A DNA stretch of 64,000 nt from Phaseolus vulgaris (lineage: Eukaryota; Streptophyta; Magnoliopsida; Fabales; Fabaceae): positions 3,990,791-4,054,790 of the forward strand of contig NC_023753.2 in NCBI RefSeq assembly GCF_000499845.2. Reading direction: 5' to 3'. Position 1 is the first letter of the stretch; the number at the start of each line of letters is the position of its first letter. Of this stretch, positions 12,689 to 27,118 are shown one piece after another. The translations under genes and the position numbers were made by a program. The notes beneath the pieces were generated by a model that was not told where the DNA came from, ran no database searches, and saw only the letters and a program-made list of their open reading frames with translations.

Positions 12689-15673
12689 ATGGCAGCGCTC
12701 TCCTTCATGCTTATTCTCTTTTTTTCTTTTCCATTTCTTGTATCTCTTGGCAGCGCTCAGAAGTACGTATGTGATAAGGGCGGCAACTACACAGCCAACA
12801 GCACCTACAGCACCAACCTCAACACCCTTTTATCCACACTCTCTTCCAACACACAAATTGAATACGGTTTCTACAACTTTTCATATGGCCAAAACACTGA
12901 CACAGTATACGCCATAGGGCTCTGTAGAGGAGATCAACAGCCAGAGCAGTGCCGCAGCTGCCTCAACAATTCCAGAGTCGATCTAACACAGAGGTGTCCA
13001 AACCAGAAAAAGGCAATTATGTGGTCCAGTGAATGCATGTTGCGCTACTCTAACGACACAATATTCAATCAAAAGGAAACTTTTCCTCGTTATTACTGGT
13101 GGAACACAGCAAAGGTAAGAGAAGTGGATGTGGATCAGTTCAATGAAGTGCTAGGGAACTTAATGAAGAGCCTAAGAGACATAGCTGCATCAGGTGACTC
13201 CCGTCGTAAGTATGCTGCGGGAAAAAATACAACTGGTTTAAACTTTCAAAACATATATGGTGTTGTGCAGTGCACCCCTGATTTGTCTCAGCAAGATTGT
13301 TATCAATGTTTAGATGGGGCCATCTCGGAGATCCCAAACTGCTGCAATGGCAAGATAGGTGGTAGAGTTCTTAAACCAAGTTGTAATCTTAGATTCGAAA
13401 GTAACAGCTTCTACGAAAATACAACTACATTAGACCCAGATCCGGAGGCACCTCCTCCCTCCACCAATACCACTTCCTCCACCAATAACACTTCTTCCAC
13501 CAATAACACTTCCTCCACCAATACCACTTCCTCACAAGGTACTTCTTTTTCTTCTCAATTTTCCTTTAGCCTTATTATTGCATTTCACCCAAACCTCACT
13601 TCATAATCCACTTTTAACACATTTTCTTCTTTCTGGAGTTGTTTTCCTTATTCATCCCATGGAGTTTAAATTATTGCCACTGCCCACTTCCTCTGTAACT
13701 AACTTGTAATTAGGAATTTTGGTATTTTACAATTTTTCATCCTTGAAATTTCTTACCGGTCAAAGGATTCTTGTTGCTGCAGAAAGTGACAACACAACAA
13801 TAATTGTCATTGCCGTAGTTGTGCCAACTGTTGTTGTTCTTTTCCTCATCTGTCTCTTCCTTTACTTAAGGAGGCTAAAGGCAAGAAAAAATCTTCCAGG
13901 CAAGTCCAGTTATCAATATATTTTTATGTCCAATTTAATCCTATATATTCATAGTAAATTAGAAACAGACAGACACCCCCGAATGCACCAGTAGCGGTTT
14001 CGAAAAACTGACTAGTTTAAATCTGTTTCCCATGTGTAGTTATAGAAGATGATGAAGATGAGGATGAAATTAACATTGTTGAGTCATTGCAATTCAACTT
14101 TGACACAATACGAGTTGCTACCGAGGACTTCTCTGATTCTAATAAACTTGGACAAGGTGGATTTGGAGCTGTTTACTGGGTAAGTAATCCTATTGATTCA
14201 GACACACGTCATAAAAAATATGCTATAACAGCAGTTAGCAAATTATTTACTATACCTGAGAGAGAGATATTTTCAGGGTAGGCTCTCCAATGGACAGATA
14301 ATTGCAGTCAAAAGGTTGTCAAGAAATTCCGGGCAAGGAGATACGGAATTTAAGAATGAAGTGGTTTTAGTGGTCAAGCTTCAGCACCGAAATTTAGTTA
14401 GGCTACTTGGTTTCTGCTTGGAAGGAAGAGAAAGACTACTTATCTATGAATTTGTTCCCAATAAAAGCCTTGATTACTTCATATTTGGTAACTTTATAAC
14501 TGCTCTTCTATATTTCACTTCTTGCTCAATAAAACCTAATTATTCAGAGTTAAAACTGTTGGCGGCTATATATGCAGATCCAGCCATGAAAGCACAATTG
14601 GATTGGGGAAAGCGCTTCAAAATCATTACAGGTATTGCTCGAGGTCTTCTCTACCTTCACGAAGATTCTCAGCTACGAATTATCCATCGAGATCTCAAAG
14701 CAGGCAACATTCTCTTAGACGAAGAGATGAATCCTAAGATAGCAGATTTTGGCACGGCAAGACTGGTTTTAATGGATCAAACTCAAGTAAATACAAACAG
14801 AATTGTTGGAACCTAGTAAGTATTACAATATCTTATAGCTTGTTGATGGTTGAGAATTTAATTTCAATCAATCATCGAAGAGAACTTTTATCAATAACTT
14901 TTACCAAATCATGCATTAGTAAGTGTTTAGTTTGAATCTCAGGAAGTTGTTAGAATCAACCTGTTTCGTATGGCTGTGATAGCGTAAAAACGTTTAACAC
15001 TAATTCAGATTTAAAGCTGACAATGCCATTAGAAACTGAAACAGAACGAAAATAATAACCCTGTTCATATTGGTCTGTAGTGGATATATGGCACCGGAGT
15101 ATGCATTGCACGGACAGTTTTCAGTGAAATCAGATGTCTTCAGTTTTGGTGTACTGATCCTTGAGATTGTAAGCGGGCAGAAAAATGGTGGAATTAGTAA
15201 TAGAGAGAATATGGATGATCTACTGAGCTTCGTAAGTCTTTCTTTTGTCACTGTTATTTCTTCATCGCCATTTAAAACTATGAAGTGAATCCATGATCAT
15301 GATGTGATGACAAATTTTTCAGGCTTGGAGAAACTGGAAGGAGGGGAAGGCTATAAATATTGTAGATCCGTCACTGAACAGCAATTCACGGAATGAAATG
15401 CTGAGATGCATCCATATTGGTTTACTCTGTGTTCAAGAAAATTTAGTTGACAGACCAAACATGACTAACATTATGCTGATGCTTAACAGCTATTCTCTGA
15501 GTCTCCCTATTCCGGCAGAACCAGCATTTTATATGAACAGTAGAACTAGAAGCCTTCCAGAGATGCAGTCATGGGATTATAATTCACGGGAAACAGGATC
15601 AAGTGAAGCGATACTTAAATCGGCTCAAGAATCGGAAAATGAAGCTTCAATTACTGAGCTATACCCTCGCTAG
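12689..15673 (+). CDS. CRK-c: cysteine-rich receptor-like kinase, seven exons
   Basis: Exons: 12689-13538, 13783-13899, 14040-14179, 14277-14487, 14578-14815, 15081-15231, 15323-15673; 2058 nt, 685 aa, frame consistent. Signal peptide [11 protein letters not shown]..., two intact DUF26 motifs ([30 protein letters not shown]), then the longest linker of the set: four TNxTSS units. The membrane span is in exon 2, one Val shorter than in most paralogues. The kinase has [19 protein letters not shown] and MAPEY, but reads DFGTAR where CRK-a, b, d and f have DFGMAR. Intron 2 has a GC donor (CAG|GCAAGT). From about 14301 to 15140 I see no mismatch to CRK-g, introns included, while exon 1 and intron 3 differ clearly. 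Confidence 0.93.
13463..13534 (+). repeat. In-frame 18-bp minisatellite, 4 units (TNxTSS)
   Basis: Four 18-bp units encode [24 protein letters not shown] just before the membrane span of CRK-c. CRK-b and CRK-d have one unit, CRK-e and CRK-g two. Each unit carries an N-x-T glycosylation sequon. Confidence 0.9.
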
Positions 15674-17068
15674 ATGTTGGATTCATTCATCATCCTTCTT
15701 TCTTCTCTTACAACAAAATACAATGTCTTGTAGATGGCAAGATCTAGTTTAAATACATTTTCTTGTAGTCTAATTAATTTATATCTTTAGTTAATATGCA
15801 GTTTCATTTTTATTAATTATTGATGTATTTATTAAATGGTCTCTAAATATCCAGAAATATCCCATGTTCGATATTATGATATGTCCGTATAATGATTTAC
15901 TATGTGGTGGTCAGATAATTAAATGATTTAAATATGACAAATTAATGTCTGAAAATATTTAAACACAACAATAATCAAGAATAAAATATTCCTGCTGCAT
16001 AGGGATGGAAGAAGTGTATATTTATTTAGTTTTTCACTGACTTATCACATGCGAAAAAGGACGGTTCTCGGAGTTTACGACAAGAAAATACGTTTTAAAA
16101 TAACTCGACACCAATAAAATAAAATAGAATATTTTTAATGTACAATTTTAAATAAATTTATTTTTTAATTTAAAATATCAATATATATTATTATATCATT
16201 AACAATAGTGGTCAATAATTTCTTTGATTTCGTATTATTTATTTTTAATTTCGATTTCATACTATATCTATGGAAGCCTTTAATTTTTATGTTTTATTTA
16301 CTGAATTAATATTTACATTCTATAATTTAAAGGAAAAACAGTGGTTCAATCAAATAATGCATTTTTTAATTCAATTTAAGTGATTTTGTATTATGCAGTC
16401 AAGATTACGAACTTTGAACGAAGGTGGTGGGAGTCAACGGCGACTGAAGTGAGTAAAGACAGAAAAGGAAACAAACACTACCAAAAAAATAAGCTGTTTT
16501 GAATGGGAGAACCAAGACTTTTTCTTTTGTCTAGAAATTACAAATATAAATTAATGGTAAAATAAACTTAACATTTGAAAAGCCCATTTTATTATTTTCT
16601 TTATTAGTAATTGGCTATTGTGACATGTCTTACTAAAAATATTATTATATTTGTCTTAATTATGTTTAAGTTGATCAAATTTGGATGAATATGAATATGG
16701 TTTTGATACCAACTGTTTTTAAAAATCTCAAATTTAAAAATTTACTGTTTTAGTTCTTTAAATTTATTGTTTAGAAACTTGAAATATTTTTTAGAAAATT
16801 TAAACAATGAAATAGTTTTTTAAAAAATTGAAAAACTTAAATCAGATTTATTTCAAAATTTAAAGACTAAAAATATAAGTAAAGTTAAATTTTAATGTTT
16901 AAAAAAAGTGCATCGAACTTTTTTTATGTTTTTCATATCTCCTTCGTCCAACTATTCATTCAAGGATTTTTGAAAAAGTCTACACTAAATGTCATCCATA
17001 ATTTTATTTTTATATATAACTTTTACTTTAATAGTAATGTAATCTTAATGAATTTTACTTTAAATTAA
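15674..17068. other. CRK-c 3' flank containing a displaced CRK promoter copy
   Basis: 15674-16230 matches the 3' flank of CRK-g. From about 16240 to 17000 the sequence matches the upstream region of the minus-strand CRKs (CRK-d, 24300-25020), including GAGTCAAC near 16433, but no CRK exon follows it. No gene is seen. Confidence 0.65.
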
Positions 17069-17441
17069 CACTACAAGAACATCATGAAATAGAAACCAAT
17101 TTTTAGAAACCTAAATAATTAGTTGCAATAGAAGACTATTTTAGAAACTAAAAAAATAGTTTCTAAATTAGTTTATAATATTGTTAAATAGTTTTTAAAT
17201 TGGTATCTAATTAGCAATCAAGGTTTTAACTATCAATTATTTAGTTTCTAAATTTGGTAGCAAAAATCTTGGTTGCTAATTAGATACCAATTTATAAACA
17301 ATCTAACAATTATAAAAACTAATTTATAAATATTTTTTTTAAGTTTCTAAAATGATTTCTAATTTAATTACTATTGCAACTAATTATTTTAATCTCTACT
17401 GATTTTTATATTGATTTTTATTTCATAATTTTATTGTAGTG
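17069..17441. mobile_element. Palindromic CACTA-type MITE, TSD TAA
   Basis: It begins CACTACAAGAAC and ends with the inverted form ATTGTAGTG. The two halves are inverted repeats over most of the 373 bp, with arms rich in 'tttctaaattag' blocks. The 3-bp direct repeat TAA flanks it (17066-17068, 17442-17444). It is the same family as the insertion at 30898-31280. Confidence 0.87.
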
Positions 17442-18037
17442 TAATTTTATCTTAATTATAAAAAAAAAGACATATCTTAATGTAAATAATTTATTTTGAT
17501 AATTTTTCTTTAATTTTCTTTTGGTTTACCGTTTTTCCTGTAATTTTTTTATCTGCAAAAAATTAATAAAATAAAATGAGATACTTAAATATTAAAAAGT
17601 GTCCCAAATTTTATACATAACAAGTTCTAGTTAAAACAAACAACAATAACATAAAAGAGTTAAGGTTTAAAGCACTTAACACTAAAGGGGTTAAACTAAA
17701 GAGGAATCTCAATCCAAAGAACTTGATCTGCACATAAACCAGCAGAAAAACAGACCACTGTAATTAGCAGTTACTGGAAAGACGCGAAATAAGAAATCCC
17801 TCCCATCCCTTTTCATCTTGACAGAGCCAGCTGCATCTTAAAGCATCATAAAATGGCAAGAAGGAGACCCCAGCCTCTACTGCTAGATAGATTCCATAGC
17901 CTCTTACTTCGTACTTCATGTCATAATCACTACTTTAATCCTGCTAAATTCTTGATTTCACCTTGGAACTACCTCAGCTGCCATCAAGTTTATCTATAAC
18001 AGCAGCAACCACTGAGTGAACTAGTCGCACCAGCATT
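17442..18037. other. Noncoding stretch beside the transporter fragment
   Basis: No coding region is seen. The stretch 17640-18037 is less AT-rich than its surroundings and could be the 3' UTR that travelled with the AVT1-like fragment (inference). Confidence 0.4.
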
Positions 18038-18690
18038 TCAGCGTGTAGTACCCTGCATCCCTGCAATTTGATTATGTTGTACCCGCATAAACAAGACTGT
18101 TCTTACTAAGATGCTCGTCACCCTATTCTTGTGCGTCCTTGGAAGCAAATCTTTCAAAGCATTTGTAATAGGCGTTGCCATCAAAGCAAACTTGGATATG
18201 GGATTAACCAAGGTAGTGTATATTGCTAATTTTGAGCTAACTTTGTCCAGAGAGGCAGGTTTAATGTTACTTGTCATTCAACCTTATCACCAAACATTAA
18301 ATAACCAATTATAGCCATGGATGCATAACCCACAGTGGTTATGATAAAACATACAAGCAGGACGTTAGAGAACTGATGTTTGTTTGTCATAGAATTGTAC
18401 AATGTGGGAAACAGAGGATGTGCACAGTAACAAAATGCATACAAGCTAACAGCTGTGGGGAGAACATTCCAATTCACGAGAGTTCCTTTCTGCTGAAAAC
18501 CAACTCCATCAACTGTTGCAGTCCATATTATTGAAAGGATGATGACAGCAGAAGCAAAGACTCCACTTGCAGATAAATAAGAGAGTAGACTCAAGTTATC
18601 CAACCAAACTGTGGGCAAGATGATAAGGGCAACCATTATCACAAAGAATTGCTTCCCACCAATTGCTAAGCCACCTATAGTTCCTTAAGT
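18038..18690 (-). pseudogene. Amino-acid transporter (AVT1-like, Aa_trans) fragment
   Basis: Translation of the minus strand gives membrane segments typical of the AVT1 vacuolar amino-acid transporter family: 'ILPTVWLDNLSLLSYLSASG', 'LYAFCYCAHPLFPTLYNSM', 'YLMFGDKVE', then in another frame 'LDKVSSKLAIYTTLVNP' and 'ALKDLLPRTHKNRV'. A premature TGA follows DKVE, and two extra bases a few codons on shift the frame. The N-terminal half and the last membrane segments are missing. It is therefore a dead fragment of a gene unrelated to its CRK neighbours, sitting exactly where duplicate block B starts. Capture by a mobile element or a repair event would explain it. The family call is firm, the mechanism is not. 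Confidence 0.8.
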
Positions 18691-18740
18691 TTATTTTCAT
18701 GTAATAAAAAAAGTTAAATACTGAAAGCAAAATTGCCTAT

Positions 18741-21205
18741 TTTTTGAGTTTGACTGTTTTTTCTGTTGTTTAATGTAAAGTGTCTTCTTTCAGTCATTGG
18801 AAGGGAATAAACGTCACCTTGTATGTAGAATTTATAGAGTGGATTTTGTTAAACAAAAACTCATTATTTTTCTATATTTTGAATTGATTTAGATGAAAAT
18901 TTATTTCAAAGTATGTTGCTTTGTTTACAAATGTAAACGGAATGAACCATATACAAATGAAGTGCCTTGTATGTTGCTTCGAAAAAAACCAAGTAATTAG
19001 GTGTTGAAACTTGACCCCTTTGAATATAATCACTTGTTTTTTGAATTTGTCATCTCCTTCTGCGGAGTGGGTGAGAATTAACGCAGATTTGAAAGAAAGT
19101 ATACACTTTGCAATTAATGTTTTACAGTTTAAACACAAAAGAGACCATCCTCTTGTTTTGGTATTTCTACCTGCTCCTCACCGCTTAGAAATATTAGAAA
19201 ATGTCAAACTTTCATGCGCGTGCTCATGCACAATATCACATTTTTGCCATCCATCTAAAGATAACCAAATGAAAAAATTATTACCATTAATTTCTCCATG
19301 TATTAGCCTCATTATCGCTATGTTTAATCAAATTATCTCGAAAATGAAAAATTAATTCGTAGTGAAAAAGCTGTTAAATTAGTTTATTATATCATAAATA
19401 TTTTATAAGATTATTTATCAAGTTATTAGTTGACAAATATAAATGATAGAAATTGATGTATTAATTTTAAATTTTAAAAAAAATTCAAACCAATTTCTTT
19501 TATTAAATGTTTTAGTTTCAATCATTTTTTATGTTATGTAATTTACTATTCATCTTAAGTTATATTTTAAAATATTCCCTTCAATCAAATTTTAAATAAA
19601 ATAAACATCATATATTTAAGTATATTTCATACTTCCAACAATATGATTAATATAAGGTTGAAATTAACCATGTAATCTAGCAATGATTTAGCTGATAACA
19701 CCCCGAAAAGATAAAATTAAACATACACTAAGGCTAAATTGTATTTGTATTCACCGAGATCAGAACCAACGAGTAACAAAATACTCATGAGCAAACACTA
19801 TATACCTCCTTTAACAGAACCAATAGCCAAAAACAGAACCAAACAACACAAGTTTTACTAGCTTACAGATAGCATGTATTTATATTTAATATGTGATGGA
19901 AAAATAATGTTTTTTTTCCTTTTTATTATAAAAATAAAAATACGACTAGTGTAATTTTTTTATATTAAGTGTATAAAAATTATACCCGCTTTATAAAAAA
20001 ATAAGTACAACATATTTAAAAGCATAAATATATCTAAATGTGCTAGACTATCTAATCTGTTATATAATTCCTACCATGTTTGATGGATGGTTTCATTAGA
20101 CCGTCTAATCTCTTAATGTTTGTTGAGTTATGAATTATTTTGTAAAACTCTGTAGAGTTTGCCTTGTAGTGAAAAACATTGTTTACATGTCTTTCTCGTT
20201 AATTTAGATGTGTTTCGTGTGTGTTATAACAATATTTGCATTAAAAATGAAACCTTATTTTTTTTTTTTTTTTGATCAGCAATAAATAAATAAAATTAAG
20301 AGGGATACTTCAATAGAATTTAATGAAACCTTATACCTTCAATAGAAGTTAACTTTTGAGTTTAACCTTAGTGAGAATTGGTTAAGAGAGGAATCATTAA
20401 GTTGTAATTTTTATGGTATAGTAAATTTATCTGTAGACGTGGATTAAAGTTAAATAATATTACAACCGAACCATGTTAACTTTTTTTTTTATGATTCTCT
20501 CTTCTTCCTCGCTTACTGTTTAACTTCAACAATCTAGTTTTGTGATTTTTCTGTTATTGTTTCTATTTGTGTGACAAACGTTTTGTATTGAATTTGATTG
20601 AGTTATTTTCTTATAAATGGTTTAGTGAGCATGAAATTTTAATCATTGTAACTTTGTCAAGAAATTCACCATTCTAAATGATTTTGGATTGTGCCGGTTG
20701 AAGATGAAACTTTTCTAGTTTAACAAGGTCTCTTTAAAGTTTTGGATGATGAATCTAGGTTTGTTGTATCCATGGCGGGGAAGGACAAGATAACATTGTT
20801 AGAGAGAGACAAGTCTTGAAAGAAAAGACTACAACAAAATTATAGACAAAAATTGAAAACTTCTGCATGGGAAAGTTATTGGTGAATATTCTATACCTAA
20901 AACAAGCCTCCTATTCATTCATATAAGATAAGTTGCGAAGAAGTTATTATAGAACATCATCATGATTTCAACAAGTTGATTACTTGTTATTTCTAGATAT
21001 TTTAGAGAACATTTACTAAATACATCAATCATTAATAAAAATAAAATTGTATATTAATTAAAGATATAAATTAATTTGACGACAAGAAAATCATTAATAA
21101 GCTAAATGATGGTCATATATCAGGTTCCGATCTAAGGTAGGAAAAAAAAAAGTATACGACATTGTATTTTGGTGTAAGAGAAGAAACATGAACGATGAAT
21201 ATCAT
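18741..21205. repeat. Segmental duplication block, copy B
   Basis: Duplicate of 4241-5175 plus 6424-7892, without the 1.25-kb insertion. It leads directly into the 3' end of CRK-d. A long T-run with about 50 bp of extra sequence (20255-20305) distinguishes it from copy A. The ORFs at 18872-19138 and 19011-19355 overlap each other antisense and are not supported. Confidence 0.82.
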
Positions 21206-24190
<2,985 letters not shown>

Positions 24191-26028
24191 TCTGATATTT
24201 GTGTGGGTAATCAGATTCAGAATCACAAAGAGAATATTGAAGCTTTGGGTGTATGATCATCAATGCCCAAACTTCCCTTCAGTCATATTTATAAAACATA
24301 CTATTCATTTCTAATTTTGCTTCCATACGATATCTATGGCTGTCTTTGATTTTTATTCTCTATTTATTGAATAAATGTTTACATACTATAATTTAATCAG
24401 TGGTTCGATCAATTAATGCATTTTTTAATTAGGCCGTCAAGATTACGAAATTTGAAGGAAGGTGATGCCAGAGTCAACGGCGACCGAAGTGCGTAGAGAC
24501 AAAAGAGGAAACAGGAACAAATAAATACTTTTCTTCTGTTTAGAAATTAGAAATATAAATTAATAGTAAAATAAACTCAACATTTAAAAAGCCCATTCCT
24601 ATTATTTTCTTTATTAGTAATTCGCTATGGTAACAAGTGTCACTAAAAATAAAAAATATTATTATATTTTTTTAATTATGTTTTACTTTATCAAATTTTG
24701 ATGAATATAGTTTTGATCCCAATTTTTTAAAAAATTCTCAAATATAAAAATATAGTGTTTTAGTTCTTTAAATTTATTATTTAAAAATAAAATTAATTTT
24801 AAATTTTAAATTTAGTTTTCAGAAACTTGAAATATTTTTAAAAAAAAAATTTAAGGACTAAAATATTTTTTCAAAAATTAAAAAACTTAAATGAGATTTA
24901 TTTCAAATTTTAAAGACTAAAAATATAATTAAAGTTAAATTTTAGTGTTTAAAAGAAAACATAATTCTTTTGATGTTTTTAATATCTCTTTTGTCCAACT
25001 ATTCGTTCAAGGATTTAAAGAAATTTATATTTTTTAAAAATATAATTTTATTAGTAAAATTATATAATATTGAAGCATCAAAATGAAGGAGCTTTTCACA
25101 AATTTTATTTAGTAAAATAAAAAGTAATTTATAATATTCTACACTAACGATATAACTAGGTTTTACAAAATGCATATATTGTTTTATGATTAAAAAATAT
25201 CCAAAAATACATATACTTTGTAAATTATAATTACTCAATTTATTTTTACATTATAAAAAAATAGTAGAAACAGAATTCTTACATTTGTGTATCCGCATTC
25301 TTATTATTATTCATATCTTTCACACAAAAATTCTATAAGAAACACGATCTCCTTTCAAAATTCTAATTTACCAAAATCAAACATATATAAGTAATTCAAC
25401 TACTCCAACTCCACGAATAAAGAGAAATAGCAATGAATTGAAGTTTAATCCTTAAATCCCTCACCACTTCAATCTTCTTCCATCTCTGATCCAAAAAACA
25501 ATGGATGTGCTAAAATATGTGGTATCGTTGAGTTTCTCTCATTCTCCTCTCCTCTTCAATTTATTCAACTGTGAGCAACGCAATAGAGATCTCGATCGAT
25601 CTTTCTCTTAAAAGATTTGTTCACCCAGGTTCAAAGAGATTTGTGGTGTGGACTACATATGGTACAACTCATTGTTTTAAATTCTATTGGAGTGGAATGG
25701 AGCAGACAAGAGTGAGTGAATATGAAAATTATTTCTTTGATATGTAAGTTTTGGGTGTGGTAACCGAACGAGAATGTGCTCTCTCTTTTTACTGTTGTTG
25801 TCTTCTTCTTATTATTGATATTAATATTCATATTTTTTTCATTTTATAATTTATTTATTTATTTTAATATTATAATTTTTTCTTTAATTAAATTAAAAAA
25901 ATAATTAAACTCAAATTACTTTTCCAATTTAATTCTAACAACGTAATAAATCTTAAAATTATTTCAATTCCCTATAACCTTCTTTTATATTTTCATTTTT
26001 TTTCATTGCTTTTAATTCCCATCAAGAA
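24191..26028. other. CRK-d upstream region, duplicated at CRK-e
   Basis: 24191-25800 matches 43203-44780 upstream of CRK-e, including GAGTCAAC (24471-24478). Near 25430-25760 lies a better-conserved, less AT-rich stretch ('gagatctcgatcgatct'); its short ORF is not kept in frame between copies. 25860-26028 is AT-rich with nothing recognised. Confidence 0.6.
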
Positions 26029-26318
26029 CTATACGAATCCAAATTTGTATGTAAAAATCCGTATATAATGCTCACTTTACATACAGATCTGGATCTGTAA
26101 ATCGGTATGTAACACTTACTTTACGTACGGATCTGGATCCGTATGTAATGTTCACTTTATATACGGATCTGAATCCGTATGTAAAAATCTGTATGTAACG
26201 CTCATTTTACATACGGATCCAAATCTGTATGTAAAAATTCATATGTAATGCTCACTTTACATGCGAATCTGAATCCGTATGTAATAATCGATATGTAAAT
26301 AACAAATTTCTTGTAGTG
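26029..26318. mobile_element. CACTA-type transposon end with subterminal repeats
   Basis: Six diverged units of about 36-54 bp built on the palindrome ATACGGATCTGGATCCGTAT plus 'gtatgtaaygctcactttac'. It ends with AAATTTCTTGTAGTG, the inverted form of a CACTACAAGAAA TIR. Subterminal repeats beside such a TIR are typical of CACTA elements. The opposite TIR is not visible, so this is a truncated or deleted element. It interrupts the Gypsy gag that follows. Confidence 0.7.
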
Positions 26319-26760
26319 TTAGGACACCTTCTTAACATCACTTTAAAACGTTCCCAAGCTTCACAAAAAGGTTCATCTGACCCTTGCTTGAATGTGGAGA
26401 TATCATACTTAACTTTGATATATCGAGAAAGTGGGAAGAACCTATATAGGAATTTCTCTTCTACATCGTTCCAGCTACTTAAACTCTGGTTTGGATGAGA
26501 CTTTAACTATTCTTTTGCTTTGTCTGCCAGTGAGAAAGGAAATAGACGCAAATAAAAAAATTCAATATCATTTTCCTCAAAGCCCATGGTCTTAACCAAC
26601 TCATAGAATGTGGAAAGATGAGTATAAGGGTCTTCATGATCCATTACAGTGAATTTTTGAGTGTTGATTAAGCTAAGAAAAGTTTGCTTCATTTCTAATG
26701 ATTTGGTGGCAGAAGGCATGGCTATGCTGCAGAAATGCCTCGGTCCTTGTTGCATGGCTT
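26319..26760 (-). pseudogene. Ty3/Gypsy gag fragment
   Basis: Contains 'MDHEDPYTHLSTFYELVKTM', 'NQSLSSW' and 'FFPLSRYIK', the retrotransposon gag signature also seen, in a different sequence variant, in the gag at 35409-37019. A premature TAG after ADKAKE (Trp in the intact relative) breaks the frame. Only the N-terminal third remains. Confidence 0.8.
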
Positions 26761-27100
26761 AGTCTCTCAATGTTCTTCTAGGTGGATTTTGTCTATTATC
26801 AGTCATTTGTAACTTTGTTTGATTGTGTGAGTTGAAAGTGTTAGAAAATTCCTCCTTTTGCTTGTCCTTCCTTCTTCTTTTCTTTCTCTTCTTACTCTAA
26901 CTTCTTCTAACTGTCTTCTCAATTTATGGGTCAAATTCCAATTGAACTTCAGGAACCTATCCTCGTAATAGCATATATCTAAGACAACTCAAGCAAGGAT
27001 TAGCACAGGATAAAAGAATAAGATCTACACAAGTGTCTATTCACAAAGAAAACAAACTATTCACAATACTTATACTTTAGAAATTCTTAAAAGAAATTGT

Positions 27101-27118
27101 TCCTCGACAATGGTGCCA
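27101..27118 (-). other. Degenerate primer binding site (tRNA-Asp type)
   Basis: TGGCACCATTGTCGAGGA on the minus strand, just downstream of the LTR. It differs by a few bases from TGGCGCCGTTGCCGGGG, the complement of the plant tRNA-Asp 3' end. Confidence 0.6.

Noticed and set aside
12642..12917. Alternative-frame ORF over CRK exon 1 (also at 42974-43249 and 55721-56014)
   Set aside because: It recurs only because exon 1 is conserved. The DUF26 frame carries the signal peptide and cysteine motifs.
25503..25800. Small ORF with a signal-like start near the 'gatctcgatcgatct' stretch, also at 44481-44666
   Set aside because: The two duplicate copies do not keep the same reading frame. I read it as a conserved noncoding or decayed stretch.
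26029..26318. Regularly repeated palindromes resembling a CRISPR-like array
   Set aside because: Units are diverged, spacers are not unique, and the array ends in a CACTA TIR in a plant genome.
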